Assembly (NCBI GenBank): GCA_945910005.1
Contig: OX246743.1
Coordinates: forward strand, 15,811,695-15,875,694
DNA length: 64,000 nt
From: Isoperla grammatica
Taxonomy: Eukaryota; Arthropoda; Insecta; Plecoptera; Perlodidae
Reading direction: 5' to 3'
This document shows positions 13,601 to 26,100 of this stretch, piece after piece. The position numbers and the translations under genes are program-made. Position 1 is the first letter of the stretch; each line of letters starts with the position of its first letter. The notes under the pieces were generated by a model. It was not told the origin of the DNA. It saw only the letters and a list, made by a program, of their open reading frames with translations, and did no database searches.

Positions 13601-16600
13601 ATTTTAAATGTGAGGAAATTGCATTTAAGAGTAAATATGTTGTACTTTTTGATTTGTATAGGTTGTGCGTGTAACTGATCATAAAAACAAAATAAGAAGT
13701 AAAAATTTGTACTAAAATGAACATTTTTTTATTTTTTATTTATAAATCCTAATTAATGCTTGTTTTTCAAAAGTTATGGATTAATTAGTTGTTGATGCTA
13801 AAAAGGGCACACCTCTTCCCGTACTGTACGTGGAGAAAATAAGATACGTGTACATATTGTTACTGTAGCTCCTGGCTGATCTAAAAATGTGCTGTGTAGA
13901 TAATCTGTGTTTGTTTATAGGCTAACGTATTTATTTCTATGTAATCTCTATGTGACAGCTCTAGTTAATATTGTGTGCTGGCTTATTGTATTGGTCTTTG
14001 TGATTGACCCCAACTTCAGATCAATGGTACAATGCCCAGGTTGATCCAATAGTTATTGGTTGGTCATCTTGACAGTGGTTACCATTGTCAAGCCCTCATG
14101 TATTGACATGGAAGTTCTGCTAGTGTGCTTGGCAGTGGCAACCGCTTGATTGTATTTAAACAACTTACCTGTGTTGTCATAATAGTAACCAAGAATTTAA
14201 ATACATGTATATATATACATATTTTATTGTCTAAAAACTCTTGTTGAGTAATTTGAAATTCATACTTCATATTGATGATTCATAATTACTAATTTTTTGT
14301 TATTATAATTTTTTTTAAGTACAATAATTCAAAAGTCCCACAGTTTTTACTAACAGCTTAAATCCCTTATTAACTTTGTTCTCTAAAGAAAATTTCTAAA
14401 CGTGCACTCTTTTCGAGTGACAAACGTATTTTGTTGTGAAATCCAGAAATTAAAAACCGACCCCAACTGGGATTCTAACGCACGTCTCCCACTTGCCGGG
14501 TGGGCATCTAGACCACTGGGACTGACAAGTTCATGTTTTGATTTTGCGCATTTATGTTATATTTCTGGATTTCACAAGAAATCCACCCACAAGAGTGTTT
14601 GTCTAATAATTATAAAAATCATTGAGCTAGGGGAGAAGGACAGGAAGGAACCAACAGCTTACCTTGTAGTAGTTGCGGCCTTCGGAGCGTTGTGTTTATA
14701 TCTTTTGTGTTTCTATCGACTCCGAAGGCCGCAACTACTACAAGGTAAGCTATTGGTTCCTTCCTGTCCTTCTCCCCTAGCTCAATTACCTAGCCGTTAG
14801 GCAATCTAACACATTCACTATTATCAAAATGAATAATGTATAGCCCGTGTTCTTTGTGGAAAAATTCCCATTTTCGAGTGTGAAAGTGAGTGTGCAGGCT
14901 GGGTTTTGGTGTTAATGCCGGGTTGCGTCGTGTGAAAGTGAGTGTGCAGGCTGGGTTTTGGTGTTAATGCCGGGTTGCGTCGTGTGACAGTGAGTGTGCA
15001 GGCTGGGTTGTGGTGTTAATGCCGGGTTGCGTCGTGTGACAGTGAGTGTGCAGGCTGGGTTGTGGTGTTAATGCCGGGTTGCGTCGTGTGACAGTGAGTG
15101 TGCAGGCTGGGTTGTGGTGTTAATGCCGGGTTGCGTGGTGTGACAGTGAGTGTGCAGGCTGGGTTTTGGTATTAATGCCGGGTTGCGTCGTGTGACAGTG
15201 AGTGTGCAGGCTGGGTTGTGGTATTAATGCCGGGTTGCGTCGTGTGACAGTGAGTGTGCAGGCTGGGTTGTGGTATTAATGCCGGGTTGCGTCGTGTGAC
15301 AGTGAGTGTGCAGGCTGGGTTGTGGTGTTAATGCCGGGTTGCGTCGTATGACAGTGAGTGTGCAGGCTGGGTTGTGGTGTTAATGCCGGGTTGCGTCGTG
15401 TGACAGTGAGTGTGCAGGCTGGGTTGTGGTGTTAATGCCGGGTTGCGTCGTGTGACAGTGAGTGTGCAGGCTGGGTTGTGGTGTTAATGCCGGGTTGCGT
15501 CGTGTGACAGTGAGTGTGCAGGCTGGGTTGTGGTGTTAATGCCGGGTTGCGTCGTGTGACAGTGAGTGTGCAGGCTGGGTTGTGGTGTTAATGCCGGGTT
15601 GCGTCGTGTGACAGTGAGTGTGCAGGCTGGGTTGTGGTGTTAATGCCGGGTTGCGTCATGTGACAGTGAGTGTGCAGGCTGGGTTTTGGTATTAATGCCG
15701 GGTTGCGTCGTGTGACAGTGAGTGTGCAGGCTGGGTTGTGGTATTAATGCCGGGTTGCGTGGTGTGAAAGTGAGTGTGCAGGCTGGGTTGTGGTATTAAT
15801 GCCGGGTTGCGTGGTGTGAAAGTGAGTGTGCAGGCTGGGTTGTGGTGTTAATGCCGGGTTGCGTCGTGTGACAGTGAGTGTGCAGACTGGGTTTTGGTAT
15901 TAATGCCGGGTTGCGTGGTGTGACAGTGAGTGTGCAGGCTGGGTTGTGGTGTTAATGCCGGGTTGCGTCGTGTGACAGTGAGTGTGCAGGCTGGGTTGTG
16001 GTGTTAATGCCGGGTTGCGTCGTGTGACAGTGAGTGTGCAGGCTGGGTTGTGGTGTTAATGCCGGGTTGCGTCGTGTGACAGTGAGTGTGCAGGCTGGGT
16101 TGTGGTGTTAATGCCGGGTTGCGTCGTGTGACAGTGAGTGTGCAGGCTGGGTTGTGGTATTAATGCTGGGTTGCGTCGTGTGACAGTGAGTGTGCAGGCT
16201 TGGTTGTGGTGTTAATGCCGGGTTGCGTCGTGTGACAGTGAGTGTGCAGGCTGGGTTGTGGTATTAATGCCGGGTTGCGTCGTGTGACAGTGAGTGTGCA
16301 GGCTGGGTTTTGGTATTAATGCCGGGTTGCGTGGTGTGACAGTGAGTGTGCAGGCTGGGTTGTGGTGTTAATGCCGGGTTGCGTCGTGTGACAGTGAGTG
16401 TGCAGGCTGGGTTGTGGTGTTAATGCCGGGTTGCGTCGTGTGACAGTGAGTGTGCAGGCTGGGTTGTGGATTTAATGCCGGGTTGCGTCGTGTGACAGTG
16501 AGTGTGCAGGCTGGGTTGTGGTGTTAATGCCGGGTTGCGTCGTGTGACAGTGAGTGTGCAGGCTGGGTTGTGGTGTTAATGCCGGGTTGCGTCGTGTGAC

Positions 16601-19600
16601 AGTGAGTGTGCAGGCTGGGTTGTGGTATTAATGCCGGGTTGCGTCGTGTGACAGTGAGTGTGCAGGCTGGGTTGTGGTATTAATGCCGGGTTGCGTCGTG
16701 TGAAAGTGAGTGTGCAGGCTGGGTTGCGTCGTGTGAAAGTGAGTGTGCAGGCTGGGTTGTGGTATTAATGCCGGGTTGCGTCGTGTGAAAGTGAGTGTGC
16801 AGGCTGGGTTGCGTCGTGTGACAGTGAGTGTGCAGGCTGGGTTGTGGTATTAATGCCGGGTTGCGTCGTGTGAAAGTGAGTGTGCAGGCTGGGTTGCGTC
16901 GTGTGAAAGTGAGTGTGCAGGCTGGGTTGTGGTGTTAATGCCGGGTTGCGTGGTGTGACAGTGAGTGTGCAGGCTGGGTTGTGGTGTTAATGCCGGGTTG
17001 CGTCGTGTGACAGTGAGTGTGCAGGCTGGGTTGTGGTGTTAATGCCGGGTTGCGTCGTGTGACAGTGAGTGTGCAGACTGGGTTTTGGTATTAATGCCGG
17101 GTTGCGTGGTGTGACAGTGAGTGTGCAGGCTGGGTTGTGGTGTTAATGCCGGGTTGCGTCGTGTGACAGTGAGTGTGCAGGCTGGGTTGTGGTGTTAATG
17201 CCGGGTTGCGTCGTGTGACAGTGAGTGTGCAGGCTGGGTTGTGGTGTTAATGCCGGGTTGCGTCGTGTGACAGTGAGTGTGCAGGCTGGGTTGTGGTGTT
17301 AATGCCGGGTTGCGTCGTGTGACAGTGAGTGTGCAGGCTGGGTTGTGGTATTAATGCTGGGTTGCGTCGTGTGACAGTGAGTGTGCAGGCTTGGTTGTGG
17401 TGTTAATGCCGGGTTGCGTCGTGTGACAGTGAGTGTGCAGGCTGGGTTGTGGTATTAATGCCGGGTTGCGTCGTGTGACAGTGAGTGTGCAGGCTGGGTT
17501 TTGGTATTAATGCCGGGTTGCGTGGTGTGACAGTGAGTGTGCAGGCTGGGTTGTGGTATTAATGCCGGGTTGCGTCGTGTGACAGTGAGTGTGCAGGCTG
17601 GGTTGTGGTGTTAATGCCGGGTTGCGTCGTGTGACAGTGAGTGTGCAGGCTGGGTTGTGGTGTTAATGCCGGGTTGCGTCGTGTGACAGTGAGTGTGCAG
17701 GCTGGGTTGTGGTGTTAATGCCGGGTTGCGTCGTGTGACAGTGAGTGTGCAGGCTGGGTTGTGGTATTAATGCCAGGTTGCGTCGTGTGACAGTGAGTGT
17801 GCAGGCTGGGTTGTGGTATTAATGCCGGGTTGCGTCGTGTGAAAGTGAGTGTGCAGGCTGGGTTGCGTCGTGTGAAAGTGAGTGTGCAGGCTGGGTTGTG
17901 GTATTAATGCCGGGTTGCGTCGTGTGAAAGTGAGTGTGCAGGCTGGGTGGCGTCGTGTGACAGTGAGTGTGCAGGCTGGGTTGTGGTATTAATGCCGGGT
18001 TGCGTCGTGTGAAAGTGAGTGTGCAGGCTGGGTTGCGTCGTGTGAAAGTGAGTGTGCAGGCTGGGTTGTGGTGTTAATGCTGGGTTGCGTGGTGTGACAG
18101 TGAGTGTGCAGGCTGGGTTGTGGTGTTAATGCCGGGTTGCGTCGTGTGACAGTGAGTGTGCAGGCTGGGTTGTGGTGTTAATGCCGGGTTGCGTCGTGTG
18201 ACAGTGAGTGTGCAGGCTGGGTTGTGGTATTAATGCCGGGTTGCGTCGTGTGAAAGTGAGTGTGCAGGCTGGGTTGCGTCGTGTGACAGTGAGTGTGCAG
18301 GCTGGGTTGTGGTATTAATGCCGGGTTGCGTCGTGTGACAGTGAGTGTGCAGGCTGGGTTGCGTCGTGTGACAGTGAGTGTGCAGGCTGGGTTGTGGTGT
18401 TAATGCCGGGTTGCGTGGTGTGACAGTGAGTGTGCAGGCTGGGTTGTAGTGTTAATAGCGGGTTGCGTCGTGTGACAGTGAGTGTGCAGGCTGGGTTGTG
18501 GTGTTAATGCCGGGTTGCGTCGTGTGACAGTGAGTGTGCAGGCTGGGTTTTGGTGTTAATGCCGGGTTGCGTCGTGTGAAAGTGAGTGTGCAGGCTGGGT
18601 TGTGGTGTTAATGCCGGGTTGCGTCGTGTGACAGTGAGTGTGCAGGCTGGGTTGTGGTATTAATGCCGGGTTGCGTCGTGTGACAGTGAGTGTGCAGGCT
18701 GGGTTGTGGTATTAATGCCGGGTTGCGTCGTGTGACAGTGAGTGTGCAGGCTGGGTTGCGTCGTGTGACAGTGAGTGTGCAGGTTGCGTCGTGTGACAGT
18801 GAGTGTGCAGGCTGGGTTGTGGTGTTAATGCCGGGTTGCGTCGTGTGACAGTGAGTGTGCAGGCTGGGTTGTGGTGTTAATGCCGGGTTGCGTCGTGTGA
18901 CAGTGAGTGTGCAGGCTGGGTTGCGTGGTGTGAAAGTGAGTGTGCAGGCTGGGTTGCGTCGTGTGACAGTGAGTGTGCAGGCTGGGTTGTGGTGTTAATG
19001 CCGGGTGGCTTGTTCAGGTGTTCAGCCTCTTCCTCGACACCCTCAACGAGCTGATCCTAACGCACAAGGCAGACATGCACGACTGGCTCTACATTCTTCT
19101 CACACGACTGCTGAACAAACTGGGCGCCGACCTTCTCGGCTCCATCCAGAACAAGATACACAAGTCTCTCTGCGTCGTCAGGTGGGTAGTAGCGTCGTTT
19201 TATACACATTGCTAGCCCGATGCTGACGTCAACAATCCAGCGGGGAATTTCGAAAAAAATCAAAACTTTTTTTGAGATTGTTATAATTTTGAAAAAGTTC
19301 AAAATATATATTTTTGCCTTTTTAAATGATTTGTTGTGTTTCCACCTTATGGCAGCCACCTAATTTAGCCCTATATAGACAAACTTCTCATGAACCATTC
19401 TATCCACTGATTATAAATAATAACAAGAAGAGTCTAGGCTGTGCCAAACCTTCTACAGGGACATGATCTCTCGTCACTAGTTTGAAAATATACGTAAATT
19501 TGAATTAACAGAGTTTGAGTTAAAGCTAGGGATTACTGTACAAACATAACTTGAGCTTAGAATTAAAGATAAGATACAATATGATTTTTAGTCTTTCTTT

Positions 19601-20134
19601 GGCTTTTAGATTAATTAACGACTTGCTTATCTTCCTTGTAGCGCACTACAAGCTGTCTGTCGTTGTAGTACTTGCGTATCTTCCTTGTAGCGCACTACAA
19701 GCTGTCTGTCTTTGTAGTACTTGCGTATCTTCCTTGTAGCGCACTACAAGCTGTCTGTCGTTGTAGTACTTGCGTATCTTCCTTGTAGCGCACTACAAGC
19801 TGTCTGTCTTTGTAGTACTTGCGTATCTTCCTTGTAGCGCACTACAAGCTGTCTGTCTTTGTAGTACTTGCAAAGTTGAATGTTTCCATCACGATGTTGT
19901 AAAGTAGGCTGTGTCGTACTTGTCTGTAACGCACGTGTGTTTGCGCAGAGACTCGTTCCCGCACGATCTCGTCCTGGCTGCGGTGATGCGCTTCGTCGTC
20001 GACCCCACACAGACTCCCAACGCCAAGGTGAAGGTCGCGACCTTGACCTTCCTGACGCAGCTCACGCAGTACATGGACCCCTCTGTGCTGGAGCACAAGG
20101 ACTCTACTGCCACCGTGCTGGCCAAGGTGAGTGC

Positions 20135-20187
<53 letters not shown>

Positions 20188-23100
20188 CCGAGTAATTAAT
20201 CCAGATTGCACAGAGTGTTCACTTTTAGCATTTTATGTTTGGCGGCATTGTCTGTTTTGCATAGTTTCTACTACAGAGGTATAAATAAATGCGATTCATG
20301 TAGTTTCAAAACATTATCTTATCACATAGGCTTACCAATGAGAAAAAATTGTAACGTTTTACGTTTTTTTTATGTCAAACAGCAGTTTCATTACGTATTT
20401 TTTTTTAAATGTCCAACTATTTAATCGAAATGTACACACATAAAAACCTTTGTTTTAACAGGTAGTTCAGCTACATGAATGCACAATCTCAGATGTGCCA
20501 AATTCTTCCTGGTAGCAGAAAACATCCCTTCCTGTGTTCCCATTCTTTTTTTAAATATAGGTTTAGTACGGTTCAAAATGAATAAACGGGGTCGTTCAAA
20601 CCTAGTAAATATCGTATTTAACAAGAAGGGTTTTCATTGTTGAACATTTGAAAAATGGTTTGGTGTTGTTGAATTTTATAGTTCACTAGAAAAATTGAAA
20701 AAAATCAACACACCTTGTAATGATTTTTTCGAATTTTTGACCGTGTGTATGTATTTCCTTCAGATCATCGCGTGGTCAGGCGACCAGAAGTCAACGGAGC
20801 TCCGCAAGGCGTCACAAACTGCCGTCATGGCGCTGTTCAATCTCAACACTCCTCAGATAACCATGGTACTCGCTTCTCTGCCCAAGGAATATCAGGTAAC
20901 CACTGTTCGTTCCCCTATTTCCAACAAGATTGTATGCTGATTTTTGTTTAGTTTTTGCTATAATTTGTATCTGGGCCCCTATTTCTGAAAGTTGTTGATT
21001 TGTGAAAGTGGTATCTAGCATCACTTAAAGTGAGTTTTGTCACAAAGTGACACCTTTTCTTGTTGAGGGTTCCTCGCTGGAGGGAAGTCCCGGTATGGAA
21101 GTGAAATCTATACTATGAGTGTGGATCCAGATAGTCTTTATTTGATAAACTTGGTTTACTCATTGAATACCTTACTTTCTTGATTTATTCTTACATTACA
21201 GTCTTCGTATGTCCTTTGGTGTTTTTAATAAACTCACCCTAGATAGGCCTATCCTTCGTCACAGGTTCTATATTTGAGTTGGGTGGCACGGTCATTCTAC
21301 ATGTTTAAACTCTAAACACAGTTTTCTTCGAGCTCTTAATTGCAAGTTTTTGACATACACACTATGAAAGAATTCCAGAGGGTAATGTTTACAAGTAGAA
21401 AATATTCCCTAGTGACTTGACAATGTTTTTAATAGTGACTTGAAAGTGTTTTAACATGTCTCCTCACGTGTTTCCAGGAGGCTGCGGCGACGTTCGTCCA
21501 CCACCACTTTGAGCGGAGTCGCAACGGGAGCCTCCCCTCGTCCCCCCTACCCCTGTCCCCACCGCACCGGCCCCCATTCTCGCCCCCCCACTTCCACCAT
21601 CAGACGATGCACACAGACTCGGCGTGCAGTCCGGACGAAGTCTACAGGTAACCACTCAGGACGTACACACTATCCTTATGTTGAATCTAGTTCAATCTAG
21701 CCAGTTGAATCATGGCATTAAAATGTCTTAAGGTGGTTAGGATAGAAGTTGTTTTCTTTTTTATTTATTTGTCCAGTTTGGAACTCTTTTGCTCAGTTCC
21801 ACAGTTAAATTGCCATTCAAAGTAAAACAAAATTGCATCTTGTTGCCTGTTACAAAAATAAACTTATATTAAATCAAAATGTCATTAAATACCTTCCAGC
21901 AGGCCTGCCATTTTTACGAATATTGTCCGTTTTAACGGATATTTGGGGTGGAAAACGGACAGCAGGATTTTTACAGTCATTTACGGATTTTTCGAAAATA
22001 TTGTATTTCGCGGATTTGAATTTCGCGGGTATTATTAATGTTCGAACGCGATCGATAAAGAAGTCCATGACGTTATCGACTTAGGCCGGTAAATAGTCCG
22101 CGCGTAGTAATTGTCTCCGTGAAGTAGACGTGATCACTGAACAGCTGTGAGGTAACACAGAACTCGCCCGCAGTAATGACAGCGCGTACTACCCAGCGAC
22201 CAGCTCGCCACGCCCACAAGCAGGAATTCACTGTAGCTTCAAGCAAAGTAGTCGCAAAAATATCGTCGCGTATTTTAATCTTTTTTAATTTTTTTTTTTT
22301 TGCATAATATTACTACCCAATTGAGATTCGAATCCTAAAAATGGATTCGGGTAACGCGGGTACCCTATGACATCCCTATTAAAAAGTATGTTTTTTTAAT
22401 ATTAGACTTGCCGAGATCGATTAAAAATGTAAATTTCAAATTTATGGACATTTTCAGGATATTTGACCCACTCCAACAGGATTTAATTTTTTCCCTGGTG
22501 GCAGGCCTGCCTTCCAGTATCTTAGTAATGATTTTACACACAAAACAAGTGTCTGAGTAGCTTTTCAATACATTCTCAACCAGTAAGTTTATGTTAAATT
22601 GAAAACTCATTCTTTAAAGTACAAACATCAAATTATGTGATAATTCTGATTTTTTTAAATGTTAACATTTTCATTGAAATTTTCAACAAATCGAAATTTT
22701 TTGAAAATTGCCAATACTAAAATTTCCGTACGTCTCATATTGTGCGTGAGTCTCATGGCAATGTTCTCCCTGCGTCCAGATCGCTGCGCCGCACCACTGC
22801 AGAGATCCAGGCGTACAGCTTCGAGCCCCCCGGCTCGGGGCGTCTACTAGTCGAACGTGACACCACCTCCCAGGACTCTGGGATCAGTCAAATGTCCATC
22901 GGTCCCGGTGACAAACTGGATACGCTTGAGGAACGGATGGAAGACATGCACGTCTCGCAGTCGGTGAGTACACTCGACACAAACTAACTGCTCAACTCTC
23001 ACGGCAAAGGCATCTCTCAATAATGGTTCATGCTACACTTATTCAAAAAAGTGTACACCTGGCACAGTTTTGGCTCGTAACAGCTAAATACCATGTGAAA

Positions 23101-26100
23101 AATACTTGCTATATTTAAATTATCAAATTAGGCCTACTATCAATAGGCTACTACATATTACTTTGTAATGAAGTAAATTTGAAATAACAACAATACTACT
23201 ACATTACATACTGTTGCTCCTAACAGTCTTATGGTAGGTAGCCATTTGAAGTGTGAAGATGACACTTCAGAAGATAATTGTATGGGGAATATGAAGGTAA
23301 TGGTAATCAGGAGTGATCAACTCGTGGGGTAATAAGTAATAACATTGAAATGATGTGAGTTTGTTTTCTCCAGGGTCGATCTTCGTCCTTGTCTTCTCCG
23401 ACCCACCGACCGAGGGATTACGCGAGCCTCATCGATACCTCCGACTACACCATAGACCCCGAGGACGGTTACATTCCTACCGGTGAGGACTTGGGTGTGG
23501 TGGATTGTCTATTGTAGTCGTCGTAGAGATTAGTAACATCTAGAACGTAAACCCACTGACTGGTAGGGCATCCATTAGACAATCTTGCTTCGGCATGCAA
23601 CAAAAGTAAATCAAAATATCTAGGTGACAACTCTTCTGCACTAATTTTTTGTATTTTATAATTACTGATTGATTTATAATCAAAGTAAGTTGCCTACTGA
23701 TTGGTAAATGTCGTTGAGACAAAAAATAATACGGTGAGTGCAGGAGAGTGGCTAAGAGTAAAGACATGCTCTATCCAACCCTTGGTTTACTTGTGTCGGC
23801 AAATGTACATTGTAGTATGTATGAAGATTGTAATTCCACGAGCGTTTCTTGAAATAACCTGCGTGTTCTTGCAGCGACGACACACGCGGATGTGACCGTG
23901 ATGCTACGCAAGTGCTGCCACACGCTCGGCGGTCAGGAAGGAGAGGTTTCCTGTCAGGAGAGGAAGGTTGTCCTGTACCTGTTGCAGAGACTTCTCAGAG
24001 ACGGAAACACTCAGGCGCTCATCGAACAGTTCAAGTAAGAAGACCACTGGGTTGATATTTTATTTCGTTACAAAGTAGCTTTCACACAGATTGATTTTGT
24101 CTATTGTGCTTTAGCCGTCACTTCTCAAGTAACTTTGCCCATATTCGAAACGAATTAAAGAAATCGATGATTAAGTTGCAATTTTTAAATAACCCTATAG
24201 TGAGGGTTTCTTGTATGGCTTTATGGTAAACGTGTTTGGTTGAACGTCTTGGACAACGCAATGCACGGAACGTTAACGTGTTCGCTTCTCCCCAGGCCGG
24301 TGCTGCGCGTTCTCCTCAGCCAGATCGAGAAGCCCGAGCCCAGCCTGCGTTCACTGTCGTGGACCGTACTGACGGAGATGTTCCGCAAGGCCGAGCTGGT
24401 CGGATGTTTCCACACCTACATCGACCTCCTCATGTTGAAGGTTCTCAGCTCGCACAAGGACGAAGACAAAGAGGTGCGTTCGTCACTTTGCCGGCGTTGA
24501 CGTTCGGCGAGTTGTTACGTCGATGCTACAGTTTTAAACATAGTAAAACATCGACACTGTTGTACTGTTACAAACGTAGTAAAATAAAACCATCTAAACC
24601 GTGCTGTGAATTGAAGCAAACATTACAGACCGGTTCTGCTGCTGTTGTTTCCTGACTTGACATACCGGTACTAAATTACTTTTCATAAACTGGTTTATAA
24701 TGTAGCCTGTAGTAATTAGTTGGCCTATATCTACCAATTGTAAAATTCAAATCTCGAATTCCGCTAGAAATTCAATCGGGTTCACAAATTTGTCTCGATA
24801 TCGCTCGACTTACAATACGTTTGCTCATACAGGCCCGAGGCCCAGGTGAATGGGGGCAACCTCCCACCCCCTACCTGGCTTCATAGTTTGAAACAAAGAC
24901 AGATATTGATTGATTGATTATTGGGCCTACCGGTATATATTTTTGTGTTCGTATCAAATTTTTATTATTATTTTAGAATACTCAATAAATAAACGATTAA
25001 AACTAATGCGTGCCTAACTCGCCAGGTCGTCCGGAGTGCGGAGAGTTGTGCCGGGGTCATGGGGGCGGTGCTTCCCCCCGAGGTCGTGATCAAGGTGCTC
25101 AAGCCACTGATCAAGACCGGAGACTATCCCGTCAACCAGGGGGCGATCAAGATGCTGACACGCGTCGTGGAGCAAGGACCTCCGGAAGAGACGCTACAGC
25201 CTCACATGGTGGACCTGATGCACGGGCTCATAGAGGTAAGCTGTAGGCCAACCTGATGCACGGGCTCATAGAGGTAAGCTGTAGGCCGACCTGATGCACG
25301 GGCTCATAGAGGTAAGCTGTAGGCCAACCTGATGCACGGGCTCATAGAGGTAAGCTGTGGACCAACCTGATGCACGGGCTCATAGAGGTAAGCTGTAGGC
25401 CGACCTGATGCACGGGCTCATAGAGGTAAGCTGTAGGCCAACCTGATGCACGGGCTCATAGAGGTAAGCTGTGGACCAACCTGATGCACGGGCTCATAGA
25501 GGTAAGCTGTAGGCCAACCTGATGCACGGGCTCATAGAGGTAAGCTGTGGACCAACCTGATGCACGGGCTCATAGAGGTAAGCTGTAGGCCAACCTGATG
25601 CACGGGCTCATAGAGGTAAGCTGTAGGCCAACCTGATGCACGGGCTCATAGAGGTAAGCTGTGGGCCAACCTGATGCACGGGCTCATAGAGGTAAGCTGT
25701 GGACCAACCTGATGCACGGGCTCATAGAGGTAAGCTGTGGACCAACCTGATGCACGGGCTCATAGAGGTAAGCTGTGGACCAACCTGATGCACGGGCTCA
25801 TAGAGGTAAGCTGTGGACCAACCTGATGCACGGGCTCATAGAGATAAGCTGTAGGCCAACCTGATGCACGGGCTCATAGAGGTAAGCTGTGGGCCAACCT
25901 GATGCACGGGCTCATAGAGGTAAGCTGTGGGCCAACCTGATGCACGGGCTCATAGAGGTAAGCTGTAGGCCAACCTGATGCACGGGCTCATAGAGGTAAG
26001 CTGTGGACCAACCTGATGCACGGGCTCATAGAGGTAAGCTGTAGGCCAACCTGATGCACGGGCTCATAGAGGTAAGCTGTAGGCCAACCTGATGCACGGG

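Noticed and set aside
14455..14525. An intact tRNA gene
   Set aside because: Box A and box B-like sequences are present on minus, but I could not see a complete cloverleaf. A SINE origin is more likely.
14402..14800. A 132-codon frame
   Set aside because: It spans a SINE-like sequence and a palindromic element and has no splice context or recognisable domain.
14878..19003. A CRISPR array or regular spacer structure
   Set aside because: The repeats are directly tandem, with no unique spacers, in an animal gene intron. The same applies to the 38-bp array.
24236..24655. A 139-codon frame over a CLASP exon
   Set aside because: It is in the wrong frame. The exon at 24296-24473 with conserved CLASP residues explains the region.
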